Shown here one piece after another: positions 56,981-64,000 of a stretch of DNA of 64,000 nucleotides (its first letter is position 1; every line of letters starts with the position of its first letter). Origin of the DNA: Planctomycetia bacterium (GTDB taxonomy: Bacteria > Planctomycetota > Planctomycetia > Pirellulales > JACPPG01); NCBI GenBank assembly GCA_016191115.1, contig JACPPG010000024.1, positions 184,505 to 248,504 on the forward strand, written 5' to 3'. Below the pieces are notes generated by a model, which ran no database searches, was not told the DNA's origin, and was given only the letters and a program-made list of their open reading frames with translations. The translations under genes were made by a program, and so were the position numbers.

Positions 56981-57590
56981 AGGTCGCGACGTACCGGCGC
57001 TGCAGAATGGTGATCGCGCGAAACCAGAGCTTCCGCGCACCCTCGGTCGTGTATCCCAGCTCCCGGCCAATCTCGGCGAACGTGCGGCGGTCCCAATTCC
57101 GCAACTCGATCACGCGCCGCAACGGCTCGGGCAGGCCGTTCAGAACATGCCGCACCGCGTCCTGGGCCTCGCCCACTCTGAACAGTTTGCTGGGGGAACT
57201 ATCGTCAAGCGCTACGTCCAATGCGCCATCGCCAGGAAGGTCGTCCCAGGACACTTCGCGAGCCACGTTGCGCTTCGAGGTCCGTGAATAGTGCCGATGG
57301 GCATTCGACAATTTGTGCAAGAGGATGGCGCGAAGCCACGCTAGCAATTGCAGCCGATCATCACCATGAAAACGGTCGAAGCTGCACTGCGCCTCGACGA
57401 GGGCATCCTGCACGACGTCGGAAGCCCCCACTTTCGCCCGCAGGTCGCGGTCGAGCTCGGTGTTGGCCACCAGCAGCAGATAGTCGCGGCAAACGACGAA
57501 CAGATCCCCAAGCGCCTCATTCGAACCGGCGCGCGCCGCCTTGATCAGCGGTCCCCATGCGTCAGGATTTGACGGGGTAGATGAATCCAT
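56967..57590 (-). CDS. ECF sigma factor, planctomycete type
   Basis: This 207-residue protein resembles the planctomycete-specific ECF group: AARAGSNEALGDLFVVCRDY, ELDRDLRAKVGASDVVQDAL (region 2), HGDDRLQLLAWLRAILLHKL, and a C-terminal region 4 (RRVIELRNWDRRTFAEIGRE, LGYTTEGARKLWFRAITILQ). The start is ATG 57590; a GTG two codons earlier is possible. Its 3' end overlaps the kinase gene by 14 bases, and another kinase gene lies 135 bases upstream on the same strand. ECF sigma factors next to Ser/Thr kinases form known families in which the kinase replaces an anti-sigma factor; whether this is the case here is inferred. Confidence 0.92.
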   Translation of the reverse strand: MDSSTPSNPDAWGPLIKAARAGSNEALGDLFVVCRDYLLLVANTELDRDLRAKVGASDVVQDALVEAQCSFDRFHGDDRLQLLAWLRAILLHKLSNAHRHYSRTSKRNVAREVSWDDLPGDGALDVALDDSSPSKLFRVGEAQDAVRHVLNGLPEPLRRVIELRNWDRRTFAEIGRELGYTTEGARKLWFRAITILQRRYVATYGRL

Positions 57591-57725
57591 GCTCACCGGT
57601 GTTTCGGCATGTGGCTGCCCGAACGGACGCCGAATCGCGCGTATGAGGATTATCGACGCTGCGCGCTTTCAACGCAAGAATAGCGCGGCTCGCCCGACGC
57701 GCTCTTTTTCACGAAGGCGAGAGCC

Positions 57726-60700
57726 TCATGGTCTTTTCTCGGCCAAAATTGCGGTCGAGAGAACGACCACTTCCAGGTTGTCGATGGCCCAGCTCTCGGC
57801 CGCGTTCCCTTCAAGGGCGGGACGTATCGCCTGCCATTCGACGACCGCGGTGGATGCCGAATGGGGGATTTGACCGAATGCCCCTTCGCGCCGCATATCG
57901 TAGAGGCTGTCCTGATACCGCCCAAAGCCCAGGTTCTCCCGCCCTGGCGGCACCACGAGCACGTCAGCGTGGGGCACGTACAATTGGCCTTTCTTCGGTT
58001 CGTTCGATAGCGATTCACGAAACACCGCGGCGCCATCGACGCGAACCTCGAAGACATCGGGCCCGACGCTTCGCTCATTCGAGCCGTCCCACGAATCAAT
58101 CACAGCCAGAAGGAAGTTCAGCTCAAGCCGGTCATGCGGTGGCAAGCCGGCGAGCTCCAGTCGAAAGGTTTCATCGTTGGCGCAGCGCCGCAGGTGTCCG
58201 CCGGCGCGACTGTCCGGCCCCCCGCGGCCGGCGAAGCCCTGGACCGGGGAAGATTCACCACCCGAGTAGCTGGCACGCACACCGGTGGCCGATTCTTCGG
58301 GCGTATCAAAGTCGGACGAGTAGACGATCGTCTTGGCTGCGGTTTCGTCGGCTGGCCGTGGTGCGCCGGCGGACGGAGGGCAGCCGGCATGCAGCCGGTC
58401 GACGGCCAACTTGAAATCGGTGGAGCCGTCGTCGGCCCTTCCCACGTTCCAGACCTTGACGCGCGCCTGTCCGCCGTTCGAGACCAAAGCGGCGGCCAAC
58501 GCGTTTCCATCGGGCGAAAACGCGACGCTCGGCACCATGCCCACACCGCTCGCCAGCGCCGCGACGATCCGTTCGCTCGCCACGTCCCACAGGAGCAATG
58601 TGCCACGCGCGTCGCCGGTGGCCAGCACCTGTCCGTCGGGCGAAAACGCCATCGCATAGATTTCGCCCGTATGACCCGGCAGGCGCCGCAAATCGCCGGT
58701 GTCGGGCGTCCACAAGAGCAAATCGTCGTAGTCGTTCGAGGCGATCAGTTTTCCGTGAGGGTGAAAGGCCAATCGGTAGGCTTCCCGCACAAGGATCACT
58801 GTCTCGGCAGCGGGCCGAAGGGTCGCGGCGTCCCACAACCGCAAACGGTTGTTCCCGGCCGTCGCGATCAGGCGGCCATCGGGCGTGAAGCCCACGGCGT
58901 AGATCGATTGCTGGTCGGTTTGCGTCGACCCAAGGAGCCGGCCGGTGGACTCCCAGACGTTCAATTCACCGCCGGCATGGCCGGTGGCAAGACGCGTGCC
59001 GTCGGGCGCGTAGCCGACGCTCATAAGCTCCGCGGAAAAACCTGTAAGCGCGGCGCGCTCGGTCCCCACCGCCAGGTCAACGACGAGGCCCCGTTCGGGC
59101 CCACGCTCGCCGTAGGCCGCGGCCGGCGAATCGGGCGCGAACGCCAAAAGCGCGCGCGGCGGAGGCACGGGACGCACGTGGGCTTCGTGCACGAGATCGG
59201 CCGTGGCAAGATTCCACGACTGAAGCCGCCCATCGCCCAACGATATCGCCAACTGGGCGGAGTTTGCTTGAAATCCGAGCTGCGTCACGGCGGCCTCGAA
59301 TCGGCGCTCGTTTTCGTCGTCGAGCAACCGCGCGAACGATGCCAATCGAACCGTGCCGTCTCCACCGGCCAGCAGCAACTGTCGGTCATCGGGCGAGAAT
59401 CGAACCGACCACAAGCACCCGGCGTCGGTAAAGATCGTCGGGCCAAGCCGGCCGCGGAGCAAATCGACGGTGCCGACGGCGCCGTCCTTGTTGGAAAAAG
59501 CCAGCCAGCGATCGTCGTGCGAAAAAGCCACGGAATGAATCCACGTGTCGCCGAAATCAAGTTTCTCGATTTGACGGTCCCGCACCGGATCCCAGAAACG
59601 GACGGAAGAGCTCTGCAAGTCCGCGGACGCCAGCAACTGGCCGCGGTGGGCAAAAGCAACGGCGCCCGCGATCGACGGAACGCCAGGATGCCAATCGCGC
59701 AGCAGGGTTCCCTCGGGCATGTTCCACACGCGGACGTGCAGATCCTTGCACACCGTGGCCAGCAGCGTCCCGTCGGCGGAGAAGTACAGGTCCTCGACGT
59801 CGCCAGGGTGGCGCAAGGGGGACGCGGCCGATTCGCTAAAGTCGACCGTGGAAAAGAGGCGGACAACCCCATCCCGGTATCCGGCGGCCAGGATCGCGCC
59901 GTCGGCCGAATAGCCCAGGCCCAGGATCGCCGTGGCAACCGTACTTGCGCCGTCGACCTGCTTCACAAGTTCGCCGGTAGCGCTATGCCAAACGCGCAAT
60001 AGCCCGTCGTCACCGCCGGACGCGAGACAGGCCCCGTCGGGCGAATACACGAGGCAGTTGATTTCCATGTCGTGCGCGCGGCCGCTGCGCGGAATCGGCG
60101 CGACCTGTCCACTCGCGGCGTCGCGGACGTAAACCATGCCGTCGGCGCCGGCGCTGGCGATCTGCCGGCCGCTGGGGGAAAACTCGGCGGCGTACACGGC
60201 GCCGTGGTGCCGACCAACAACGCGGTCGCCTCCATCGAAACGCCGCCGGAGAAGCCGCGCGGCGAAGGTGTTCATCGCAGCCTTGTCCGACGGCGTGGCA
60301 TACGCGGCGAAGAACTGCCGCACGGCATCGCCGCGGTTCTTCTGCAAGCCCTCCCACGCCTTCGCCAGGTCGGCCGCCCAAATCGTCCGGCGGTTGATGC
60401 CGACCTGGCGCTCGAGCTCCTGCCGCGCCGCGGCTTCCTGCGTGTACGAGGTTCGCAGTTGGCGGTTGTAGGCGAACACCACGCCCAAAAGCACCGCTCC
60501 CATGAAGACGAGCGCCGCACCGAGCGTAGCAATCGCCGGATGCCTTCGCGCCCACCGCGTCGCTCGCTGCCAGGTGCTCAAGGGGCGGGCGAGCGTCGGC
60601 TTGCCGGCCAGGAACTGCGCCAGATCCGTGGCAAGACCATGCGCCGTGGCGTAGCGCTCCTCGGGAAGCTTGGCGAGGCATTTCAGGCAGATCGCTTCCA

Positions 60701-61733
60701 AATCCGACGGGGTATCGCGTCTCAAACGATGAGGAGCGACCGGCTCCTCGAACACGACCCTTCGCAACGTCTCGGCTGGCGTCGCGGCTCGAAACGGCGA
60801 AGTACCCGTAAGAAGCTGGTAGAGGATCACTCCCAGCGCGTACACGTCGGTGGTCGCATCCAGGTCTTGCGTGCGCCCCTGGGCCTGTTCCGGGGACATG
60901 TATTCGGGCGTGCCGATGATCGTGCCCGCCTGCGTCTCTTCGTCGCTGCATTCCAGCAACTTGGCCATGCCGAAGTCGCTCAGCTTGGGCATCATATCCG
61001 CCAGCGCCGCCGAGCCCGCGGCGGCGCCAGGGCGACGTTCCAGCAGGACGTTGGTCGGCTTGATGTCGCGGTGCAAGACGCCGCGGCTATGCGCGTGATG
61101 CACAATGTCAGCCAGCACGGCGACGAGCTTTGCCGCCTCGCGAATGCCCGCTGGCCCGCGCCGCGCGGCGAGCCACGTCGCCAGGGTCGGTCCTTGGCAG
61201 TATTCCTGCGCGATGTAGCACAGCGAGTCAGCCTCGCCCGCCTCGTAGATGGCCACGACGCCGGGATGGCACAACCGCGCGGCCGCTTCAGCCTCGCGAA
61301 GGAAGCGGGTCCGCAAATCGGTCGATCGCCACGTTTCGCGCAACGGGACTTTGAGCGCCACCGTGCGTTCGAGCTGCGGATCGTAGGCCAGGAACACGGT
61401 TGCCAGACCGCCGCGGCCCAGCACGCGTTGCAGATGAAACCTGCCGAGCTGCCGCGGATACGTTCGATCCTCGTCCGTCGCCGCGGGCGGCTCCGGCACG
61501 TCGTGGACAACCGCGGAGGGACGCGGAGTCTGACACTGATGCAAGAGGGCAAGCACGGCCTGGCACTCGCGCAGATTGTCGGCCAGCTCGCCGGGAACGT
61601 CTATGTCCGCCGCGGCAGCACCGTTTTCGTGCCCCTCGGTCAGGGACTCGTCGTATCGGACAAGCAGCTCACACAACCGTTCTTCGGCGTATGAGAACGT
61701 CGCCCGATCGTCGATGCTTTCCTTGTCCGCCAT
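57726..61733 (-). CDS. Membrane Ser/Thr protein kinase with WD40 propellers and C-terminal beta-sandwich-like domain
   Basis: This 1335-residue protein is a paralogue of the kinase at 53510. The N-terminus matches it (EERLCELLVRYDESLTEGHE, GELADNLRECQAVLALLHQC). The kinase domain (about 95-370) has VLGRGGLATVFLAYD, VALKVPLRE, HRDIKPTNVLLER, LSDFGMAKLLE and GTPEYMSPEQ. A transmembrane helix (IATLGAALVFMGAVLLGVVF) near 420 is followed by WD40 repeats over residues 530-1120. About 200 C-terminal residues are new: YSSDFDTPEESATG, LELNFLLAVIDSWDGSNER, VGPDVFEVRVDG and SWAIDNLEVVVLS, a pattern seen in secreted beta-sandwich domains. ATG 61733 begins MADKESIDDRATFS; the upstream 67 codons are not family-like. 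Confidence 0.92.
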   Translation of the reverse strand: MADKESIDDRATFSYAEERLCELLVRYDESLTEGHENGAAAADIDVPGELADNLRECQAVLALLHQCQTPRPSAVVHDVPEPPAATDEDRTYPRQLGRFHLQRVLGRGGLATVFLAYDPQLERTVALKVPLRETWRSTDLRTRFLREAEAAARLCHPGVVAIYEAGEADSLCYIAQEYCQGPTLATWLAARRGPAGIREAAKLVAVLADIVHHAHSRGVLHRDIKPTNVLLERRPGAAAGSAALADMMPKLSDFGMAKLLECSDEETQAGTIIGTPEYMSPEQAQGRTQDLDATTDVYALGVILYQLLTGTSPFRAATPAETLRRVVFEEPVAPHRLRRDTPSDLEAICLKCLAKLPEERYATAHGLATDLAQFLAGKPTLARPLSTWQRATRWARRHPAIATLGAALVFMGAVLLGVVFAYNRQLRTSYTQEAAARQELERQVGINRRTIWAADLAKAWEGLQKNRGDAVRQFFAAYATPSDKAAMNTFAARLLRRRFDGGDRVVGRHHGAVYAAEFSPSGRQIASAGADGMVYVRDAASGQVAPIPRSGRAHDMEINCLVYSPDGACLASGGDDGLLRVWHSATGELVKQVDGASTVATAILGLGYSADGAILAAGYRDGVVRLFSTVDFSESAASPLRHPGDVEDLYFSADGTLLATVCKDLHVRVWNMPEGTLLRDWHPGVPSIAGAVAFAHRGQLLASADLQSSSVRFWDPVRDRQIEKLDFGDTWIHSVAFSHDDRWLAFSNKDGAVGTVDLLRGRLGPTIFTDAGCLWSVRFSPDDRQLLLAGGDGTVRLASFARLLDDENERRFEAAVTQLGFQANSAQLAISLGDGRLQSWNLATADLVHEAHVRPVPPPRALLAFAPDSPAAAYGERGPERGLVVDLAVGTERAALTGFSAELMSVGYAPDGTRLATGHAGGELNVWESTGRLLGSTQTDQQSIYAVGFTPDGRLIATAGNNRLRLWDAATLRPAAETVILVREAYRLAFHPHGKLIASNDYDDLLLWTPDTGDLRRLPGHTGEIYAMAFSPDGQVLATGDARGTLLLWDVASERIVAALASGVGMVPSVAFSPDGNALAAALVSNGGQARVKVWNVGRADDGSTDFKLAVDRLHAGCPPSAGAPRPADETAAKTIVYSSDFDTPEESATGVRASYSGGESSPVQGFAGRGGPDSRAGGHLRRCANDETFRLELAGLPPHDRLELNFLLAVIDSWDGSNERSVGPDVFEVRVDGAAVFRESLSNEPKKGQLYVPHADVLVVPPGRENLGFGRYQDSLYDMRREGAFGQIPHSASTAVVEWQAIRPALEGNAAESWAIDNLEVVVLSTAILAEKRP

Positions 61734-61926
61734 GCCGCTAACCCGCGATTGGCGGCGCGCCATCAAGGCGGCCATTTTCGTATGCCCGCGGCTTGTCGAA
61801 CGCTTGCCGCCCAGGCAGTATCCTAAGGTATCATGGCCCGGTGCGGACTTCACGCCCGATAGCAGAATTCGCTCCGGGGGGGATGGTCTTTTGGCTAGCC
61901 AACTTCGCCGTGCGCGAGATAGAGCC

Positions 61927-63132
61927 GTGAGCATCTACGATCGATATGGGGTTCGCCCGATCATCAACGCCGCCGGCGCCGTGACCCGGCTGGGCGGTGC
62001 CCGGATGCCTGCCGGGGTGTTGGAAGCGTTTTGCGAGGCCGCCCGCGAAAGCGTGCCCCTGGACCAGTTGCAAGCGGCCGCCTCACGGGCGATTGCCGAC
62101 GTCACCGGAGCCGAAGCCGGACTTGTCACCGCCGGCGCCTGCGCGGCCCTCACGCTGGGCACCGCCGCGATCCTTTGCGGGTATGACATCGGTCGCATGG
62201 AGCGGCTGCCGCATTGCGACGGCGCGTTTCCCGATGAGATCGTCGTCGCCCGCGAGCACCGCAACGGCTACGACCACGGCGTGCGCGCGGCTGGCGCCCG
62301 GCTGGTCGAAGTAGGCTTTCACGAGATCGTGGCCAATGCCGGAGTGCGGCGCGTCGAGGCGTGGGAGTACGCGGCCGTCTTCAGTCCGCGGACGGCCGGC
62401 GTGTACTACGCATTGGCGGACGATTCGCGGCCGCCGCTGGTGGAGGTCGTCGCCTGCGCGCACGAGCGCGGGTTGCCGGTGCTGGTCGACGCGGCCGGCG
62501 AGTTGCCGCCGCGTAAAAACTTGCAGGCGATCCTGGCCACCGGCGCCGATCTGGTGGCGTTCAGCGGCGGGAAGGCGATTCGCGGCCCCCAGTCGACCGG
62601 CATCCTGTGCGGCCGCCGCGATCTGATCGCTTCGGCGGCGCTACAGATGCTGGACATGGACGACCACTTCGCGCTGTGGGACCCGCCGGCCGAATTGATC
62701 GACAAGAGCCGCGTGCCCGGCCAGCCGCGGCACGGCATCGGCCGGGGTCACAAAGTGTCGAAAGAGGAGATCGTCGCACTTTTGACCGCGTTGGAAACGT
62801 TCTGCCGCGGCGACTTCGATGGCGATGCGACTCAGCACCGTACGATCCTCAAGGACGTTGCCGCCGGCCTGGCCGACTGTCCCGCGCGTTGCCAAGTGCA
62901 TGACAGCCGAGACGGCGAGTCATCGCCGTGGCTGGAGATCGCGATCGACGAAGCGCGCCTGGGCCGATCGGCCGTTGAAGTATGCCGGCAGCTCCGCGGT
63001 GGTGAACCACCGATCCACCTCGGCCAAGCGCGGATTTACGAAGGCACGTTGACGCTCAATCCACTGCTGTTGCGCCGCGACCAGGTCGAGAGCCTGGTGA
63101 ACGGGCTGCGGCGGGCGCTTTCGAGGCCGTAG
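61927..63132 (+). CDS. PLP-dependent SelA-like enzyme (aminoacyl-transferase/ammonia-lyase family)
   Basis: This 401-residue protein is a fold-type I PLP enzyme of the SelA/D-glucosaminate-6-phosphate ammonia-lyase group: YGVRPIINAAGAVTRLGGAR at the start, VTGAEAGLVTAGACAALTLG, DAAGELPPRKNLQAI and the Schiff-base Lys in LVAFSGGKAIRGPQSTGILC. GTG 61927 (VSIYDRYGV) was chosen from the family-like start; no strong ribosome site is seen. No SelB or selenocysteine tRNA is in the window, so selenium transfer is less likely than a sugar-amine or amino-acid eliminase role. It is divergent from the kinase at 57726, with about 190 bases between. Confidence 0.82.
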   Translation: MSIYDRYGVRPIINAAGAVTRLGGARMPAGVLEAFCEAARESVPLDQLQAAASRAIADVTGAEAGLVTAGACAALTLGTAAILCGYDIGRMERLPHCDGAFPDEIVVAREHRNGYDHGVRAAGARLVEVGFHEIVANAGVRRVEAWEYAAVFSPRTAGVYYALADDSRPPLVEVVACAHERGLPVLVDAAGELPPRKNLQAILATGADLVAFSGGKAIRGPQSTGILCGRRDLIASAALQMLDMDDHFALWDPPAELIDKSRVPGQPRHGIGRGHKVSKEEIVALLTALETFCRGDFDGDATQHRTILKDVAAGLADCPARCQVHDSRDGESSPWLEIAIDEARLGRSAVEVCRQLRGGEPPIHLGQARIYEGTLTLNPLLLRRDQVESLVNGLRRALSRP

Positions 63133-63199
63133 TATCGCACCGACCAGCGGTCGAAGCGCACCGCTGGGGCCTAGCGACACTCTCTTGAACGAGCACTAG

Positions 63200-63862
63200 T
63201 TAGGCGGACTGCAACTCGACGATCGGGCGTCCGTCGCTGACGATCGGCACTGGCCGGCCGGAGAAGTTCGGAATCGCGATCCGCTCGGCGTCGATCCCCA
63301 GATGGCGGTAAATCGTCGCCAGGAAGTCGCCTACTCCCACGCGGCGCTCCACGACTTCCTCCCCGCGGCGATCGGTGGCGCCGATCACCTGACCGGTGCG
63401 CAGACCGCCTCCGGCGAACAGCATGCTGTTCGCCGCGGGCCAGTGGTCGCGCCCGGGCTGCACGGTTCCCTGCGGCCCGCTGGCGACGCCGCCACCGCTA
63501 CTGGCCACGTAGGAGATGCGCGGCGTGCGGCCGAACTCGCCCGTAACGACCACGAGCACTCGCTTGTCGAGGCCGCGCTCGTAGATATCCTCGACCAGGG
63601 CCGTGACGGCCTGATCGAACACGGGCAGGCGAAAGGCGAGCGCGTCGAACACATGATGATTCACCGCATGATCGTCCCAGTTGGCCACGCGGCCGCACAA
63701 CGGGCCGTCGAACGTGGTGGTCACGAGCTCCACGCCCGCCTCGACCAGGCGGCGGGCCATCAGGCACTGCTGGCCCCAGGCGTTGCGGCCGTAGCGGTCC
63801 CGCGTTCGGGGATCCTCACGCTTGATGTCGAATGCGCGCTGCGCCTCGGCGCTGGTGAGTAA
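63200..63862 (-). pseudogene. DUF1501 gene, 5' part removed by an insertion element
   Basis: About 220 residues of the C-terminal half of a DUF1501 protein are readable: LLTSAEAQRAFDIKREDPRT, RRLVEAGVELVTTTFDG, VVVTGEFGRTPRISYVASSG, GRDHWPAANSMLFAGGGLRT, DFLATIYRHLGIDAERIAIP, ending at 63200. Upstream of about 63862 the sequence changes abruptly to the end of an IS element. Relatives have about 230 more residues at the N-terminus, with the Tat-like leader, which are missing here. Unless the 5' part lies across the element and the gene is merely interrupted, it cannot be exported. Confidence 0.85.
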
Positions 63863-64000
63863 GAGCCTATCCGAGAACTGTTGCTGTCCGTAAAGCGACG
63901 ATGGCAAATTGAAGATGCAGGAAGCCCAGGTAATTGGCGACTTTCTTTTCCCAGCGGATCAGCAATCGCCGCGCACGGTTGAGCCACGAGTGAGTCCGTT
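63863..64000 (-). mobile_element. IS5-like insertion element, 3' end (cut by window edge)
   Basis: From 64000 the minus strand reads RTHSWLNRARRLLIRWEKKV followed by ANYLGFLHLQFAIVALRTAT and VLG, then a stop at 63867. This is the usual C-terminus of IS5-type DDE transposases (RTxxWLNRxRRLLIRWEKKxxNYLG). The junction GAGCCTATCCGAGAACTG begins at 63863 and resembles the left inverted repeat of that family. The element interrupts the DUF1501 gene. Its other end is outside the window, so completeness and target duplication cannot be judged. Confidence 0.85.
63867..64000 (-). CDS. IS5-family transposase, C-terminal part
   Basis: Only the last 43 residues are in the window, with the conserved RLLIRWEKK motif that follows the catalytic Glu helix in the DDE transposase family. 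The stop is TAG at 63867, only 4 bases inside the presumed element end. The rest of the gene lies to the right of the window. Confidence 0.85.
   Translation of the reverse strand, partial: RTHSWLNRARRLLIRWEKKVANYLGFLHLQFAIVALRTATVLG

Noticed and set aside
60072..61694. 540-codon open frame antisense to the kinase
   Set aside because: It lies opposite the kinase catalytic motifs and lacks any recognisable domain.
61576..61926. Upstream extension of the SelA-like gene
   Set aside because: It overlaps the 5' end of the divergent kinase gene and is Ser/Arg-rich without family similarity.

Overview
This window reads as GC-rich chromosomal DNA from a planctomycete, most likely of the Pirellulales. 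The evidence is the combination of DUF1501 'planctomycete secretory' proteins (six loci), one PSCyt1/DUF1549/DUF1553 cytochrome-type giant protein, Ser/Thr kinases carrying WD40 propellers, a planctomycete-type ECF sigma factor, a dockerin-bearing subtilase with the LEPLE-like export motif near its start, and many secreted proteins of unknown function. No rRNA, tRNA, CRISPR array, prophage or plasmid functions were seen. All assignments come from reading translated sequence; no database search was run.

Layout. 1-2.5 kb: DUF1501 gene (cut by the window edge) and a PfkB sugar kinase, minus strand. 2.8-12.9 kb: secreted proteins, a DUF1501 protein, hydrolases, a tandem ACT protein, an alpha/alpha-toroid protein with a CXXCH motif, a dockerin-gene remnant. 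13-19.2 kb: esterase, cupin, a double-domain cyclase, DUF1501, DinB. 19.5-25.7 kb: a DUF1549/LamG/DUF1553 protein translationally coupled to a DUF1501 protein, then another DUF1501 protein. 25.8-41.8 kb: an esterase, a 1900-residue subtilase, a DxDxDG-repeat protein, a large TPR protein followed by a membrane-linker-toroid protein, and a degenerate PilZ-like membrane protein. 42.3-47.3 kb: a small lipoprotein-like protein, an ECF sigma/anti-sigma-like/secreted coiled-coil operon, and divergently a sigma-54 activator with a degenerate receiver, followed by a PII gene with a textbook -24/-12 promoter. 47.4-53.2 kb: PEP carboxykinase, HD hydrolase, TPR protein, ABC-2 transporter. 53.5-61.7 kb: two paralogous membrane Ser/Thr kinases with WD40 propellers flanking an ECF sigma factor. 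61.9-64 kb: a PLP-dependent SelA-like enzyme, then a DUF1501 gene truncated by an IS5-like element running off the window.

The most unusual signals are: (1) a 157-bp MITE-like palindromic element present twice, 49 kb apart, each copy bounded by CAGGG...CCCTG and by its own 10-bp direct repeat; (2) a second palindromic element sharing its asymmetric arm signature, and several further hairpin repeat families, some lying in frame in the N-termini of secreted proteins; (3) a tandem cyclase in which each half lacks the metal-binding residues that the other half keeps; (4) a sigma-54 activator whose receiver has lost the phosphorylated Asp and the conserved Lys, next to a PII gene with a sigma-54 promoter; (5) a kinase whose outward-facing part ends in a beta-sandwich-like domain.
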